From an uncultured Gammaproteobacteria bacterium (lineage in GTDB: Bacteria; Pseudomonadota; Gammaproteobacteria; Pseudomonadales; Azotimanducaceae): a stretch of DNA of 35,408 nt. Position numbers and translations under genes: made by a program. Positions 16,709-24,599 of this stretch are shown here, piece after piece. The DNA lies in NCBI GenBank assembly GCA_913050215.1, contig CAJXBG010000034.1, positions 1 to 35,408 on the forward strand, in the 5' to 3' direction. Position 1 is the first letter of the stretch. Each line of letters opens with the position of its first letter. The notes beneath the pieces are model-generated. The model was not told where the DNA came from, made no database searches, and was given only the letters and a program-made list of their open reading frames with translations.

Positions 16709-18037
16709 CTTTCCGCCACACCAAGTTGCTCTGACCCGATTACTGGTTAACGCTGTTCGGGCCGTTCCCCAGCGACAGTCGAGCAAGCATAAATCTGCCG
16801 GTTCACCAACAGCAATTACTCTAGGCTCCCCTGGTGACTCGATGTCTCCCATAAATAGTTCAACAGCCTGTTCCGGCGAAAGCGCCTCGGCACTATTCAC
16901 TATCTGGCCCTTAAATGTTTTACGATTTACCGCAGCACTAATAGCTAACCACGGATCGGGCTGACCAAACGGAGCATCGGTACCGCCGGCCAGCCTTATG
17001 CCAGACTTAAAGAATGACTCGCATCGATAAAGAGAAGAAAGATCACGCGCATCAACATCCTCAAGATATTGATCGCCACGTTCAAGAATAAAGTTGGGTT
17101 GAGTAACGACAAGGACGCCCAGTGCCTTCATCTGCTGCAACAACTGCGGAGGCGTCACGGAAGCATGTTCAATGCGATCCCCTGCTAGTGTGCCTGTCTC
17201 TTGCAGTGCCGCGAGCGTAAAAACCAGTTCGATTTCGGTGACACAATGGACTGCGATTGGTCTCTGAGCGAGATGGCTCTTGTGTATCATATCGCACAAC
17301 ACATCAAACTCAGGTAGTCGAGCTTCGTGCAAGTGTATTTTAAAAGGACCGACCCTCAGCGAGCTGCTAGGTTTATCGCTTATCGGCAACGCGGATTCTG
17401 GATAAAGCGTGCCAGCCATCAGCACGTCTTGGCGTAAACCACCTTCTATCTGTTGCTGTATCAGCAGTTCCGCGACCCGAATATCATTTTGCGGCGTCAT
17501 ATCGGTAACAGCGCTCACGCCATAACTGGCCAAACGTTGGCTAACGTTGCTGAGATCTGGAGGCCGTTTGCCCGTGACAGTTCTAAGCCATGCATCCTCG
17601 TCAAACAGGTGACCTGAATCTTCATTCATCCCGACCGGAAAGTTTCCATCACAGTGCTGGCCGAGATAATCAATACCACGGGTATTCAGTACCCAAAGTC
17701 TTCCACCTCTGTGTTGAATCCTGATTGGTCTTTCGGGCCCATAACTATCGAGCCAACGCCGATCAATAAGCCCCGCTACAGATTCATGATAGCCCACGCC
17801 GCGCAGCCACCCCGCTTGAGGAGACTCGGCGTTCAAGGCCTCAATCAATTCGGGTTGATTATTTATTTCAGGAGGCCCGCAGTTAATCGACGCCATTCTA
17901 GCCGCAAGGGCAAACAAGTGAATGTGATGATCGGCTAACGATGGCAGAAGCGCGCTACCATTTGCATCGATCAGCGGTTCACCACTTTCAGCGCGCAGTG
18001 TGCCTATATTTTCGATTCGCCCCTCTCGAATTCTCAC
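16685..18037 (-). CDS. Amidohydrolase family protein (YtcJ/Amidohydro_3-like)
   Basis: A TIM-barrel metal-dependent hydrolase of at least 450 residues. The metal-binding HxH is in ADHHIHLF (His38, His40 of this frame), later metal ligands are suggested by IAVHCVTE and DRIEHAS, and AGGTDAPFG supplies the catalytic Asp. The C-terminal RVIAVGEPADLCLLDCRWG is the returning beta-sandwich strand. The first canonical start is the GTG at 18035-18037, but it has no ribosome-binding site, and the frame upstream to about 18106 encodes ILLKNVEIYQPG and then DFIRNIDV, which looks like the normal first strands of the family; no ATG, GTG or TTG exists there. True translation may therefore start upstream at a non-standard codon (see findings). 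It is the last gene of the operon and overlaps the crotonase 3' end by 24 bases. Substrate unknown. Confidence 0.85.
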   Translation of the reverse strand: MRIREGRIENIGTLRAESGEPLIDANGSALLPSLADHHIHLFALAARMASINCGPPEINNQPELIEALNAESPQAGWLRGVGYHESVAGLIDRRWLDSYGPERPIRIQHRGGRLWVLNTRGIDYLGQHCDGNFPVGMNEDSGHLFDEDAWLRTVTGKRPPDLSNVSQRLASYGVSAVTDMTPQNDIRVAELLIQQQIEGGLRQDVLMAGTLYPESALPISDKPSSSLRVGPFKIHLHEARLPEFDVLCDMIHKSHLAQRPIAVHCVTEIELVFTLAALQETGTLAGDRIEHASVTPPQLLQQMKALGVLVVTQPNFILERGDQYLEDVDARDLSSLYRCESFFKSGIRLAGGTDAPFGQPDPWLAISAAVNRKTFKGQIVNSAEALSPEQAVELFMGDIESPGEPRVIAVGEPADLCLLDCRWGTARTALTSNRVRATWCGGKLIYNRVD

Positions 18038-18096
18038 ATCGATATTGCGAATAAAATCACGCGCGGCAACACCGGGTTGATAGATCTCTACATTCT

Positions 18097-19359
18097 TTAG
18101 GAGGATAGTGCGCGCGCCTCTTTTAGTATCATGGTTGTGTCTTCGCCGAAAGCGGCCACTCTTCCCTCACAAATTCTTGTTCTATCAGAAACGTATGATG
18201 GCTGTTCCTCGCTACTCAGGGCACAAGCAGCATCAAAGTGACTGTTCAGACTTGTCGCTAGTTGTTGCCATGCGCCCAAGTGGTGCTCAAATTGAAACCG
18301 GTGCTCAGCAAGCTCTCTTTGGATGCAGAAAGAAGTGACCTGACGAAGCGAGAGTCCAATCATCTCTCCTCCACCATTGACCCAACTACGCCACGCGGAC
18401 AATGCGGCATAAAGTCCAGTGAGCGGGTCAGCAATGGCATCACCTACAAACCCATATTGCCCTGTTATCCGGTGGAGTTGCGCACACAGTCCAGCGGCAG
18501 CAGCGGCATCATCGCCATAGCCAATCCGATGACTTTCCGGCATATCGGAACCATGCGCCGTCAGTTGGATCCAAGTCACACCGCGCCGGTTCTTCACAAC
18601 TTTGCGCGGATCAATACCAAGTTGAAGCAACGCTCTGGGGCGTGAGGACTCGATGATGATATCTGCCGACGATAAAAGCATCTTCAGGTCTTGTAGACCT
18701 TGCTGCGTACCGAAATCGATAGCTACTGAGCGTTTTGATTGGTTCAATAGTTCATAAAATGCAACATCACCAGATCGCGCACCGTCCGGTCTGGTCGTAC
18801 TCTCAACTTTGATGACTTCTGCGCCCAGCAACTGCAACAGATGGGAGCACAGAGGACCTGCCCAGAGTGCCGACAAATCTACGACCCGCGGTTTTCGATT
18901 TCTACGGAGAATATCGGGGCTCGCTGTCAATAATGTCTGACAGTAATCCAAATGCGCCTCGGGGATTTTGTCTGCTGGTGATACAGCCAAACCCAGATCA
19001 TGCGCACGTGCGATCAGGCGAGATGATTTGTGTTTCGAGAGCGTCTTGGTGAGCGTGGACCAGGCAGCTTCAGTGCCAAATTCTTCGTCTTGTGTTGATT
19101 CAACCCACGCTGGCACCAGTTGCCAGTCTTCTTCCCTTGGCAAATTTATCGCAAGCAACCCATCACTCGCACTTAGCAATCGGCAGGTGCCTGCGGCAGT
19201 TCGATCGGTACCAAATTGGTATCGGTTGAGTAGCGCCCGTTCGAGCAACAGATCAGCACCGCAAAACTTCGATAGTTTTTCTGATCCGCCGACTCCTCGG
19301 AGAGCCTCGAGCGCTCGGTCGGCGCTGATTGAGAGCGGTACCATAGCTGTAAAGGTCAT
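18097..19359 (-). CDS. CaiB/BaiF family (class III) CoA transferase, N-terminally extended
   Basis: A 420-residue protein. Residues about 158-330 contain the class III CoA-transferase core: VVDLSALWAGPLCSHLLQLL, GAEVIKVESTTRPDGAR, KRSVAIDF, IIIESSRPRALLQLGI and GDAIADPLTGL, the last likely holding the catalytic Asp region. In ordinary CaiB proteins this core is at the extreme N-terminus. Here it is preceded by about 155 residues whose segment GTCRLLSASDGLLAINL and later LIARAHDLGLAVSP resemble the small C-terminal domain of CaiB proteins (TADGxxxxxx... LxxxGVPxxPV). The order of the two parts thus looks swapped. ATG at 19357-19359; no strong ribosome-binding site. Gene order suggests it transfers CoA between the product of the ligase and another acid, but this is inference. 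Confidence 0.85.
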   Translation of the reverse strand: MTFTAMVPLSISADRALEALRGVGGSEKLSKFCGADLLLERALLNRYQFGTDRTAAGTCRLLSASDGLLAINLPREEDWQLVPAWVESTQDEEFGTEAAWSTLTKTLSKHKSSRLIARAHDLGLAVSPADKIPEAHLDYCQTLLTASPDILRRNRKPRVVDLSALWAGPLCSHLLQLLGAEVIKVESTTRPDGARSGDVAFYELLNQSKRSVAIDFGTQQGLQDLKMLLSSADIIIESSRPRALLQLGIDPRKVVKNRRGVTWIQLTAHGSDMPESHRIGYGDDAAAAAGLCAQLHRITGQYGFVGDAIADPLTGLYAALSAWRSWVNGGGEMIGLSLRQVTSFCIQRELAEHRFQFEHHLGAWQQLATSLNSHFDAACALSSEEQPSYVSDRTRICEGRVAAFGEDTTMILKEARALSS

Positions 19360-19384
19360 AAGGCTTTAGTCGGATGCAGAATCG

Positions 19385-20878
19385 CTACAGGAATAGTGCC
19401 TTGATCTGGCGTCGAATAAGCTTTCCCATTTCATTGTAGGGCAGCTCTTTCTCAAACAGAATTTGTTCTGGCACTCTTGACGAGCGCAATTTGTCGCGCA
19501 CCATCGCTTGTAAGTCGGCAATATGTACATCAACACCTGGCGCTAACACTACGACAGCAACCACCGACTCACCCCATTCATCTGAGGGAATCCCCAACAC
19601 CATTGCGTCAGTCACGTCGTCATGAGCCAGCAAGACCTCTTCGATTTCACCCGGTGAAATATTTTCTCCACCCCGCACAATCACATCATCGGCTCTACCC
19701 GAGAGAAAAAGATAACCATCCTCATCTATAAACCCGGCATCGCGCGTGGGAAACCAACCATCTCCGTCTTTCGCATCTCTTTCAAGATACTCACCTGAGA
19801 CCTGCGGGCCACGAACGTAAATCTCTCCCGCATGATTGTGCCCCATGACATTGCCTTCATCATCACGAATTTCGATTTCTACGCTTGGCAACGGCTTACC
19901 TACAGAACCCAGCCGGCGATGTATTTCAGGATCATCGCTGCTATTTGCCTCGCGATGATCGTCTGGATCGAGTACAGCGATAGTAGAACTTGTTTCGGTT
20001 AACCCGTAGGCATTCGTGAAGTTCACATGCGGAAAGGCAATCAAAGCGAGTTTAATAATGTTTATTGGCATTTTACCGCCACCGTAAGCCACCGCTTTCA
20101 GACTCGTCAAAGCAGGTTTAACTTCCAGACCTTCAATATGTTCCATCACTCTGGAAAGCATCGTTGGCACTACAAACGCATTGCTCACTGATTGGCTCTC
20201 ACATAGTTCGACCCATTGCTCCGGTGAAAAATTGGGTAATTGGACAATTCTTCTTCCTGCATAAAAGGAACTCAGGACCGCGGATATCCCTGCAATATGA
20301 TATGGCGGCACAGTCACAAGGTTAGCCTGTTCTTCATCAGCCGCCATAAACTCGACGCTACCCAGAATATATGAGACCAGATTTTCATGTCTCAGAATCG
20401 CTGCTTTCGGTTTGCCCGTTGTACCACTGGTAAACAACTGGACGGCTACTGACTCTCCACCCTCGGCCGCTTCGATTTCTATATTTTCTCCGGAAAGCAC
20501 AAAGTCTAAAAAGCGATCCGTAGACGACAGTTTTTTGATATCTGCGCCTTCAACCAATTGTTTCTGGTCATCATTGGTGATCAGATAAACTGGCGAAATC
20601 CTTTCCAGCAAATCTTTTAACTCATCTGCCGCAAGACGATAGTTCAGCGGCACATAAGGCACACCGGCAATACCGGCACCAAACAAAGCAATCGGCACTG
20701 CTGCACTGCTGACATCGAGCACAGAGACATACTCACAGCCGCTTTCGGAGAAATCTTGTGCGGCTTTCTGTGCAGCGCTATAAATCTCGCCGTAAGTGTA
20801 GTGTGTCCCCGAAGACGTCAGCGCAACCCTTTCTGGAAAGGTCTCTGCCGCCATCTGTAATAACATTGCAATATTCAT
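19385..20878 (-). CDS. AMP-dependent acyl-CoA ligase (ANL superfamily)
   Basis: A 497-residue class I adenylating enzyme that converts a carboxylic acid to its acyl-CoA through an acyl-AMP. The P-loop TSGTTGKPK is at residues 150-158, NAYGLTETSS (A5) follows, GWFPTRDAGFIDEDGY (A7), LFLSGRADDVIVRGGENISP (A8 hinge) and the C-terminal catalytic Lys486 in NEMGKLIRR (A10) are all present, so it should be active. The length is typical of medium-chain or aromatic acyl-CoA ligases rather than long FadD proteins. It begins with ATG at 20876-20878, three bases after the stop of the 102-aa protein, and is followed after 25 bases by the CaiB gene. The substrate acid is unknown. Confidence 0.92.
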   Translation of the reverse strand: MNIAMLLQMAAETFPERVALTSSGTHYTYGEIYSAAQKAAQDFSESGCEYVSVLDVSSAAVPIALFGAGIAGVPYVPLNYRLAADELKDLLERISPVYLITNDDQKQLVEGADIKKLSSTDRFLDFVLSGENIEIEAAEGGESVAVQLFTSGTTGKPKAAILRHENLVSYILGSVEFMAADEEQANLVTVPPYHIAGISAVLSSFYAGRRIVQLPNFSPEQWVELCESQSVSNAFVVPTMLSRVMEHIEGLEVKPALTSLKAVAYGGGKMPINIIKLALIAFPHVNFTNAYGLTETSSTIAVLDPDDHREANSSDDPEIHRRLGSVGKPLPSVEIEIRDDEGNVMGHNHAGEIYVRGPQVSGEYLERDAKDGDGWFPTRDAGFIDEDGYLFLSGRADDVIVRGGENISPGEIEEVLLAHDDVTDAMVLGIPSDEWGESVVAVVVLAPGVDVHIADLQAMVRDKLRSSRVPEQILFEKELPYNEMGKLIRRQIKALFL

Positions 20879-20881
20879 AGA

Positions 20882-21190
20882 CTAATCTGACGAAGGGAGT
20901 GATTTGGCTGATTTTTCAACAAGCAAAGTGTCGCCCACAGACATCGAGCCTGCACCCGGCTTCACGCAAAGCAACTCCATCGTATCATCTGCATCGACAT
21001 ATCGCTTGCCGACCAGACTACCGTCGCTAAAACCATCGCTGGCAGTTCCTTTTTCTGGCGCTTCTGCTTTGGCATCTATCATCGGTGCTCCGCCGCATGA
21101 TATGCCTTCATCACCGCTATATTTAATCACCATCGCCTCGGTATCGCATACGACACTCTTTAGTCGCAAACCCGGTTTTATGTCGCTCAT
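20882..21190 (-). CDS. Small conserved protein of unknown function, first in the CoA operon
   Basis: A 102-residue protein with no domain that I can name. It opens MSDIKPGLRLKSVVCDTEAM, continues VIKYSGDEGISCGGAPM and ends with DTMELLCVKPGAGSMSVGDT followed by LLVEKSAKSLPSSD. It has no signal peptide or membrane segment; the beta-rich pattern and the CGG motif (with Cys at about 17, 33 and 82 as possible metal or thiol ligands) are its only striking features. From memory, similar short proteins occur beside acyl-CoA ligases in actinobacteria; this needs a search. The start is the ATG at 21188-21190 with GGGAG 7 bases upstream; an in-frame TTG at 21208 is not needed. It is separated from the ligase by only three bases and is probably co-translated. 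Confidence 0.75.
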   Translation of the reverse strand: MSDIKPGLRLKSVVCDTEAMVIKYSGDEGISCGGAPMIDAKAEAPEKGTASDGFSDGSLVGKRYVDADDTMELLCVKPGAGSMSVGDTLLVEKSAKSLPSSD

Positions 21191-21234
21191 TCTTTTACTC
21201 CCAATCAATATTTATAAGGTTTTTATTAGCCTCG

Positions 21235-21262
21235 ACCATACCAAGATTGCCTGAAATATCAA
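21235..21262 (-). promoter_or_regulatory. Possible sigma70 promoter of the CoA-ligase operon
   Basis: On the minus strand TTGATA (21257-21262) and TATGGT (21235-21240) are separated by 16 bases, with 5/6 and 4/6 matches. Transcription would start near 21228, leaving a leader of about 40 bases before the ATG at 21190. Confidence 0.33.
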
Positions 21263-21331
21263 TTCCCACATTTCAAACGGATCTCTGAATGCACAATAAA
21301 ATCATCGAATGGAAACGCCATCATGCAAAAA

Positions 21332-22315
21332 TCAAAAAACTGAAAAATACTTCTGGAAGAAACGGGAGGGATCAATATCAGTCGCCACGCGAATCTGACT
21401 GCCTTTTGATTGCTCAAAGTAGGTGACGCCCAGAAATTCACGATTTTCCAGCTCCACTTCGATCTTGCCTGCTTTGTAACTGCATACCGCAGGATCAAAC
21501 AGCGCTACGGCAGCAAGAGGGTCATGAAAATGCAGCAAATCTCTTTCTCTAAACCACACCTCTGACCAATCGAGTACGATCCGAAGTAATGGAGAGTTTT
21601 CAAATCGAGAAGATACTTCTTCAGGTGTCATGCTGATACGCCATGTAATGTCGAGACCAAAAGCACGGATATTCAATCCTTTTTGGCGAAAAACGATACC
21701 CGCAGCATGGGGATCCACAATAGCATTCCACTCCGTCGGACCCCATGGGGTTGGATAGTCTGAGTACTTCCCTCCCATAATCACCAGCTCCTTAAGCAGC
21801 GCAGGAATCTCAGGGTCACTCATAAACAGCAGCGCGATATTTGTCAGCGGGCCGACAGCGAGCAATGTAACCTCACCCGGGTTCGCGCGGATGACCGATC
21901 GCATAAATGCAATGGCGCCGTCCTTTGGAAAATTTTTTTGATGTTCCCACGCATTGAGTCGAGCGGCCTGTGGCACCTTGGGTTGCATCTGAGGAATGAC
22001 TAGTGGCTGCGCCGCACCTGGGTAAACAGGTATCTCTTTCCCCGCGGCAATACACAAGGCACTTGCCAGTTTTGCTCGCTCATGAGGCTGACCCGACACT
22101 GTCGTGATCCCTAACAATTGACATTTAGGTTCTGAGAGAAGATATGCGAGCCCTACCGCATCGTCGATATCACTGCCTATATCGGTATCAAACAGCACCT
22201 TTAATTGCGCACTACCTGAAGCAGCTTTCAGTAACATTGGGCTCAAGGCAGAGGCTGCTAGAAATTCCCTTCTTCGCATCAACAGATCCATTGTCGGTTT
22301 TTTTCTTGGACCCAT
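21332..22315 (-). CDS. Nucleoside hydrolase with Tat-type signal peptide
   Basis: Inosine-uridine-preferring nucleoside hydrolase family. The Ca2+-binding motif DTDIGSDIDDAVG is at about residues 43-55, and EVTLLAVGPLTNIALLF, MGGKYSDYPTPWGPTEWNA and the late HDPLAAVALFDP (with catalytic-site His) are all present. It cleaves the N-glycosidic bond of nucleosides. The N-terminus contains MRRREFLAASALSPMLLKAASGSAQ-type features: twin Arg followed by EFL, a hydrophobic stretch and an A-x-A-like cleavage region, so export by the Tat system is expected. The ATG at 22315 gives 327 residues; ATG codons at 22291 and 22279 are plausible alternatives, and 22279 would place the twin arginines right after the start. 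It follows the PLP-lyase gene by 30 bases and may share its transcript. Confidence 0.88.
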   Translation of the reverse strand: MGPRKKPTMDLLMRRREFLAASALSPMLLKAASGSAQLKVLFDTDIGSDIDDAVGLAYLLSEPKCQLLGITTVSGQPHERAKLASALCIAAGKEIPVYPGAAQPLVIPQMQPKVPQAARLNAWEHQKNFPKDGAIAFMRSVIRANPGEVTLLAVGPLTNIALLFMSDPEIPALLKELVIMGGKYSDYPTPWGPTEWNAIVDPHAAGIVFRQKGLNIRAFGLDITWRISMTPEEVSSRFENSPLLRIVLDWSEVWFRERDLLHFHDPLAAVALFDPAVCSYKAGKIEVELENREFLGVTYFEQSKGSQIRVATDIDPSRFFQKYFSVF

Positions 22316-22345
22316 ATTATCATTGGCATGCCCAAATGTGGTTTC

Positions 22346-23539
22346 TCAACGAGCAACCAACGCGCGATAAAGCGCTGGATCAGTTGCCCCCTCTGTACCT
22401 ATCAACAGCACCCGACTACCGGAACCGATGCCCAATCGTTGAGACTGAATCGCCGATTGTCGGGACAAAATCAGTGCGGCCATACCGGCTACAGCAGACT
22501 CCCCCGCCTCTACTGTTTGATCATCATCGACACCTCGCGCCAGCAACTTCATTGTTGGAACAACCGCCGATTCACTGACTGTGACAAAATCTGATGCACC
22601 CTCATCTAGGATTTGCCACGCATTGAACGAGACTTCGCCGCAGGCCAATCCGGCCATCAGTGTTGACAGCTCACCCTCGACGACGACCGGTTCTCCCTTG
22701 CGCGCACTTTCCTGCAGACAATTAGCGGCTTCAGGTTCGACAACAATAATTCTTGGGCGCGCAGCACGCCAAACATGCCAGAAGTAACCGCATACCATTG
22801 CCGCCAGTCCACCCACGCCCGCTTGTATAAATACATGCGTGGGTTTTTCACCCGCAAGCTGCTCGACAATTTCAGCGAGCATGACCGTATAACCCATGGT
22901 CACGTCCCTGGGAATATCGACATAACCTGGATAACTTGTGTCTGAAATAACCGTTCGTTCAAATGTAATTGCGTCCTCCGCTGCGCGGCGAACCGAGTCA
23001 TCGTAGTTGCCATTAATGCGTACTACCTCAGCGCCAAGTGCTTCCATCGCGCTAGCCCGCGCCGCAGAAACATCACGATGGATATAAATGACGCAGCGGC
23101 AACCGAATAGTTTGCATCCCCAAGCGACAGAGCGCCCATGATTACCATCCGTGGCGCAGGTCATCACCAGATCACCGGTCAAGCTGTCGTATCTGCCACC
23201 CAGCAGGTCGTGTATCGATATCACTTTATTTGTTTCGCGTGAAACGAATTTCTGTAATTGCCTCGCGGTGGCGTAAGCGCCTCCCAACGCTTTAAAACTT
23301 TTTAGATCAAAGCGCTGGGACTCATCCTTGTACCAGATTTTTTCGATATCAAGCGCTTTGGCAATACTGCCGAGGTCGACCAATGGGGTTTCCGCATATC
23401 CTGGCCAACGTCTTATTTCGGCTCGAATGGATTCGGTCTCTTCTGTATCGACAAATTTTTTTAAATGCTCGGGGTAGCCAGCGCTGAGATTTAATCTCGG
23501 ATTATGAAAGCTCTGAATTTCACCAACAACTGACAACAT
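22346..23539 (-). CDS. PLP-dependent diaminopropionate ammonia-lyase-like enzyme
   Basis: A fold-type II pyridoxal-phosphate enzyme. KDESQRFDLKSFKALGG carries the PLP-binding Lys in SFKALGG, ATDGNHGRSVAWGCKLFG the PLP ring-binding Asn, GVGGLAAMV the phosphate loop and LLIGTEGATDPALYRALV the C-terminal region, all as in diaminopropionate ammonia-lyases (DpaL/YgeX), which degrade 2,3-diaminopropionate to pyruvate and ammonia; threonine dehydratase-like activity is an alternative. The open frame continues to 23740, but the extra 67 residues look non-coding. The ATG at 23537-23539 gives 397 residues, the usual DpaL length, starting MLSVVGEIQSFHNP. A small inverted repeat (TGCCT-A-AGGCA, 23541-23551) abuts the start. 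Upstream of nucleoside hydrolase, divergent from the LysE exporter. Confidence 0.85.
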   Translation of the reverse strand: MLSVVGEIQSFHNPRLNLSAGYPEHLKKFVDTEETESIRAEIRRWPGYAETPLVDLGSIAKALDIEKIWYKDESQRFDLKSFKALGGAYATARQLQKFVSRETNKVISIHDLLGGRYDSLTGDLVMTCATDGNHGRSVAWGCKLFGCRCVIYIHRDVSAARASAMEALGAEVVRINGNYDDSVRRAAEDAITFERTVISDTSYPGYVDIPRDVTMGYTVMLAEIVEQLAGEKPTHVFIQAGVGGLAAMVCGYFWHVWRAARPRIIVVEPEAANCLQESARKGEPVVVEGELSTLMAGLACGEVSFNAWQILDEGASDFVTVSESAVVPTMKLLARGVDDDQTVEAGESAVAGMAALILSRQSAIQSQRLGIGSGSRVLLIGTEGATDPALYRALVAR

Positions 23540-23725
23540 GTGCCTAAGGCATCCTAAAACGTGAAAGCTGAAGATTACACCCACGGAGTCATGACTAAAA
23601 GGGAGCTGACGTTGACAATGAACGGCGAGACAACGCAAATTCGAACCGGCGAGTGGTATCATGAGCCCGCAAATATCAGGCACGCTGCCCATTTTAAGAT
23701 CGAAACTGACCAAATCGAATTCTGA

Positions 23726-23756
23726 TTGAAAACCTAGCATTGTGGCGCGCTATAAA
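23726..23756 (+). promoter_or_regulatory. Possible sigma70 promoter for the LysE-family gene
   Basis: TTGAAA (23726-23731) and TATAAA (23751-23756) each match consensus at 5 of 6 positions, but the spacer is 19 bases, longer than ideal. A start near 23763 would exclude the upstream GTG (23742) and support the ATG at 23787. Confidence 0.4.
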
Positions 23757-23786
23757 ATTCAGGCACCCAACCCGTATGAAGCTAAG

Positions 23787-24404
23787 ATGACGCTATATCT
23801 CGCTATCCTGTTGTTCGCTTTCGCCGCGACTATCACCCCAGGACCCAATAACATTATGATTATGGCATCAGGTCTAAACTACGGTTTCAGACGCAGCCTC
23901 CCACACCTATTGGGTATTTGCCTTGGCTTTCCAGCCATGGTGATAATGGTCGGCATGGGTATGGGGCTCATATTTGACCAATACCCTATCACTCACCAGG
24001 TCATTAAAATCCTTGGAATCCTGTATCTCATTTATCTTTCCTGGCTCATCGCTACCGCACCGGTTTCGTCTCTCGAAGCCAAGGCCGGCCAGCCACTCAC
24101 CTTTTTTAGCGCGGTGCTCTTCCAATGGGTAAATCCCAAAGCTTGGGTCATGATAACTGGCGCAATGGCAGCCTACACGACCGCTGATGAGAACCTCACT
24201 CTACAGATTCTTACGATTACATCGGCATTTCTGTTAGTGACTTTTCCATGCGTAGCGGTGTGGCTCTTTTTTGGCGTCTCCTTGAAACGATTTCTCAGCA
24301 ATGACCTTTATCACAAGGTGTTTAATATTGTCATGGCGCTCTTGTTGTTGATATCGATCGCGCCAATCGTTTTGGAATTAATACAGCACTTGACCCAATA
24401 CTAA
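23787..24404 (+). CDS. LysE family amino acid exporter
   Basis: A 205-residue membrane protein with about six hydrophobic segments. The N-terminal FAATITPGPNNIMIMASGLN with the downstream GFRRSLPHLLGICLGF is the LysE/RhtB signature, and FQWVNPKAWVMITGAMAAY is the second conserved block. Members export basic or neutral amino acids or homoserine. The frame can be opened at a GTG at 23742, but the ATG at 23787 gives the usual length and lies downstream of a promoter-like sequence. Its divergent pairing with the diaminopropionate ammonia-lyase-like gene suggests a shared role in removing an unusual amino acid, by export and by cleavage; this is inferred from position only. Confidence 0.88.
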   Translation: MTLYLAILLFAFAATITPGPNNIMIMASGLNYGFRRSLPHLLGICLGFPAMVIMVGMGMGLIFDQYPITHQVIKILGILYLIYLSWLIATAPVSSLEAKAGQPLTFFSAVLFQWVNPKAWVMITGAMAAYTTADENLTLQILTITSAFLLVTFPCVAVWLFFGVSLKRFLSNDLYHKVFNIVMALLLLISIAPIVLELIQHLTQY

Positions 24405-24599
24405 TCATTCAGTGCTTTCTTATAAGGAGACCAGCATTACGCCGTGAAAAAAATCGTTACAACCGGTCTAGGTAGGCTCAAGGTCAGCGACAGATTTGAC
24501 ATCAGATACTTCATGACGAAATGTGAAATCGCATAGTTTTAAATCTACGATTGAAATTCTCTTGAATCGGTCACTGATTGTTTCAGAGACATTCGGTGA

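Noticed and set aside
23540-23740. N-terminal extension of the PLP-lyase frame up to 23740.
   Set aside because: The extra 67 residues do not look like the family, would overlap the promoter region of the divergent gene, and the ATG at 23539 gives the normal length.
24444-24536. Small plus-strand frame, GTG start, 30 residues (VKKIVTTGLGRLKVSDRF...), with AAGGAG upstream.
   Set aside because: The AAGGAG is 14 bases from the GTG, too far, and the peptide shows no recognisable feature; treated as non-coding.
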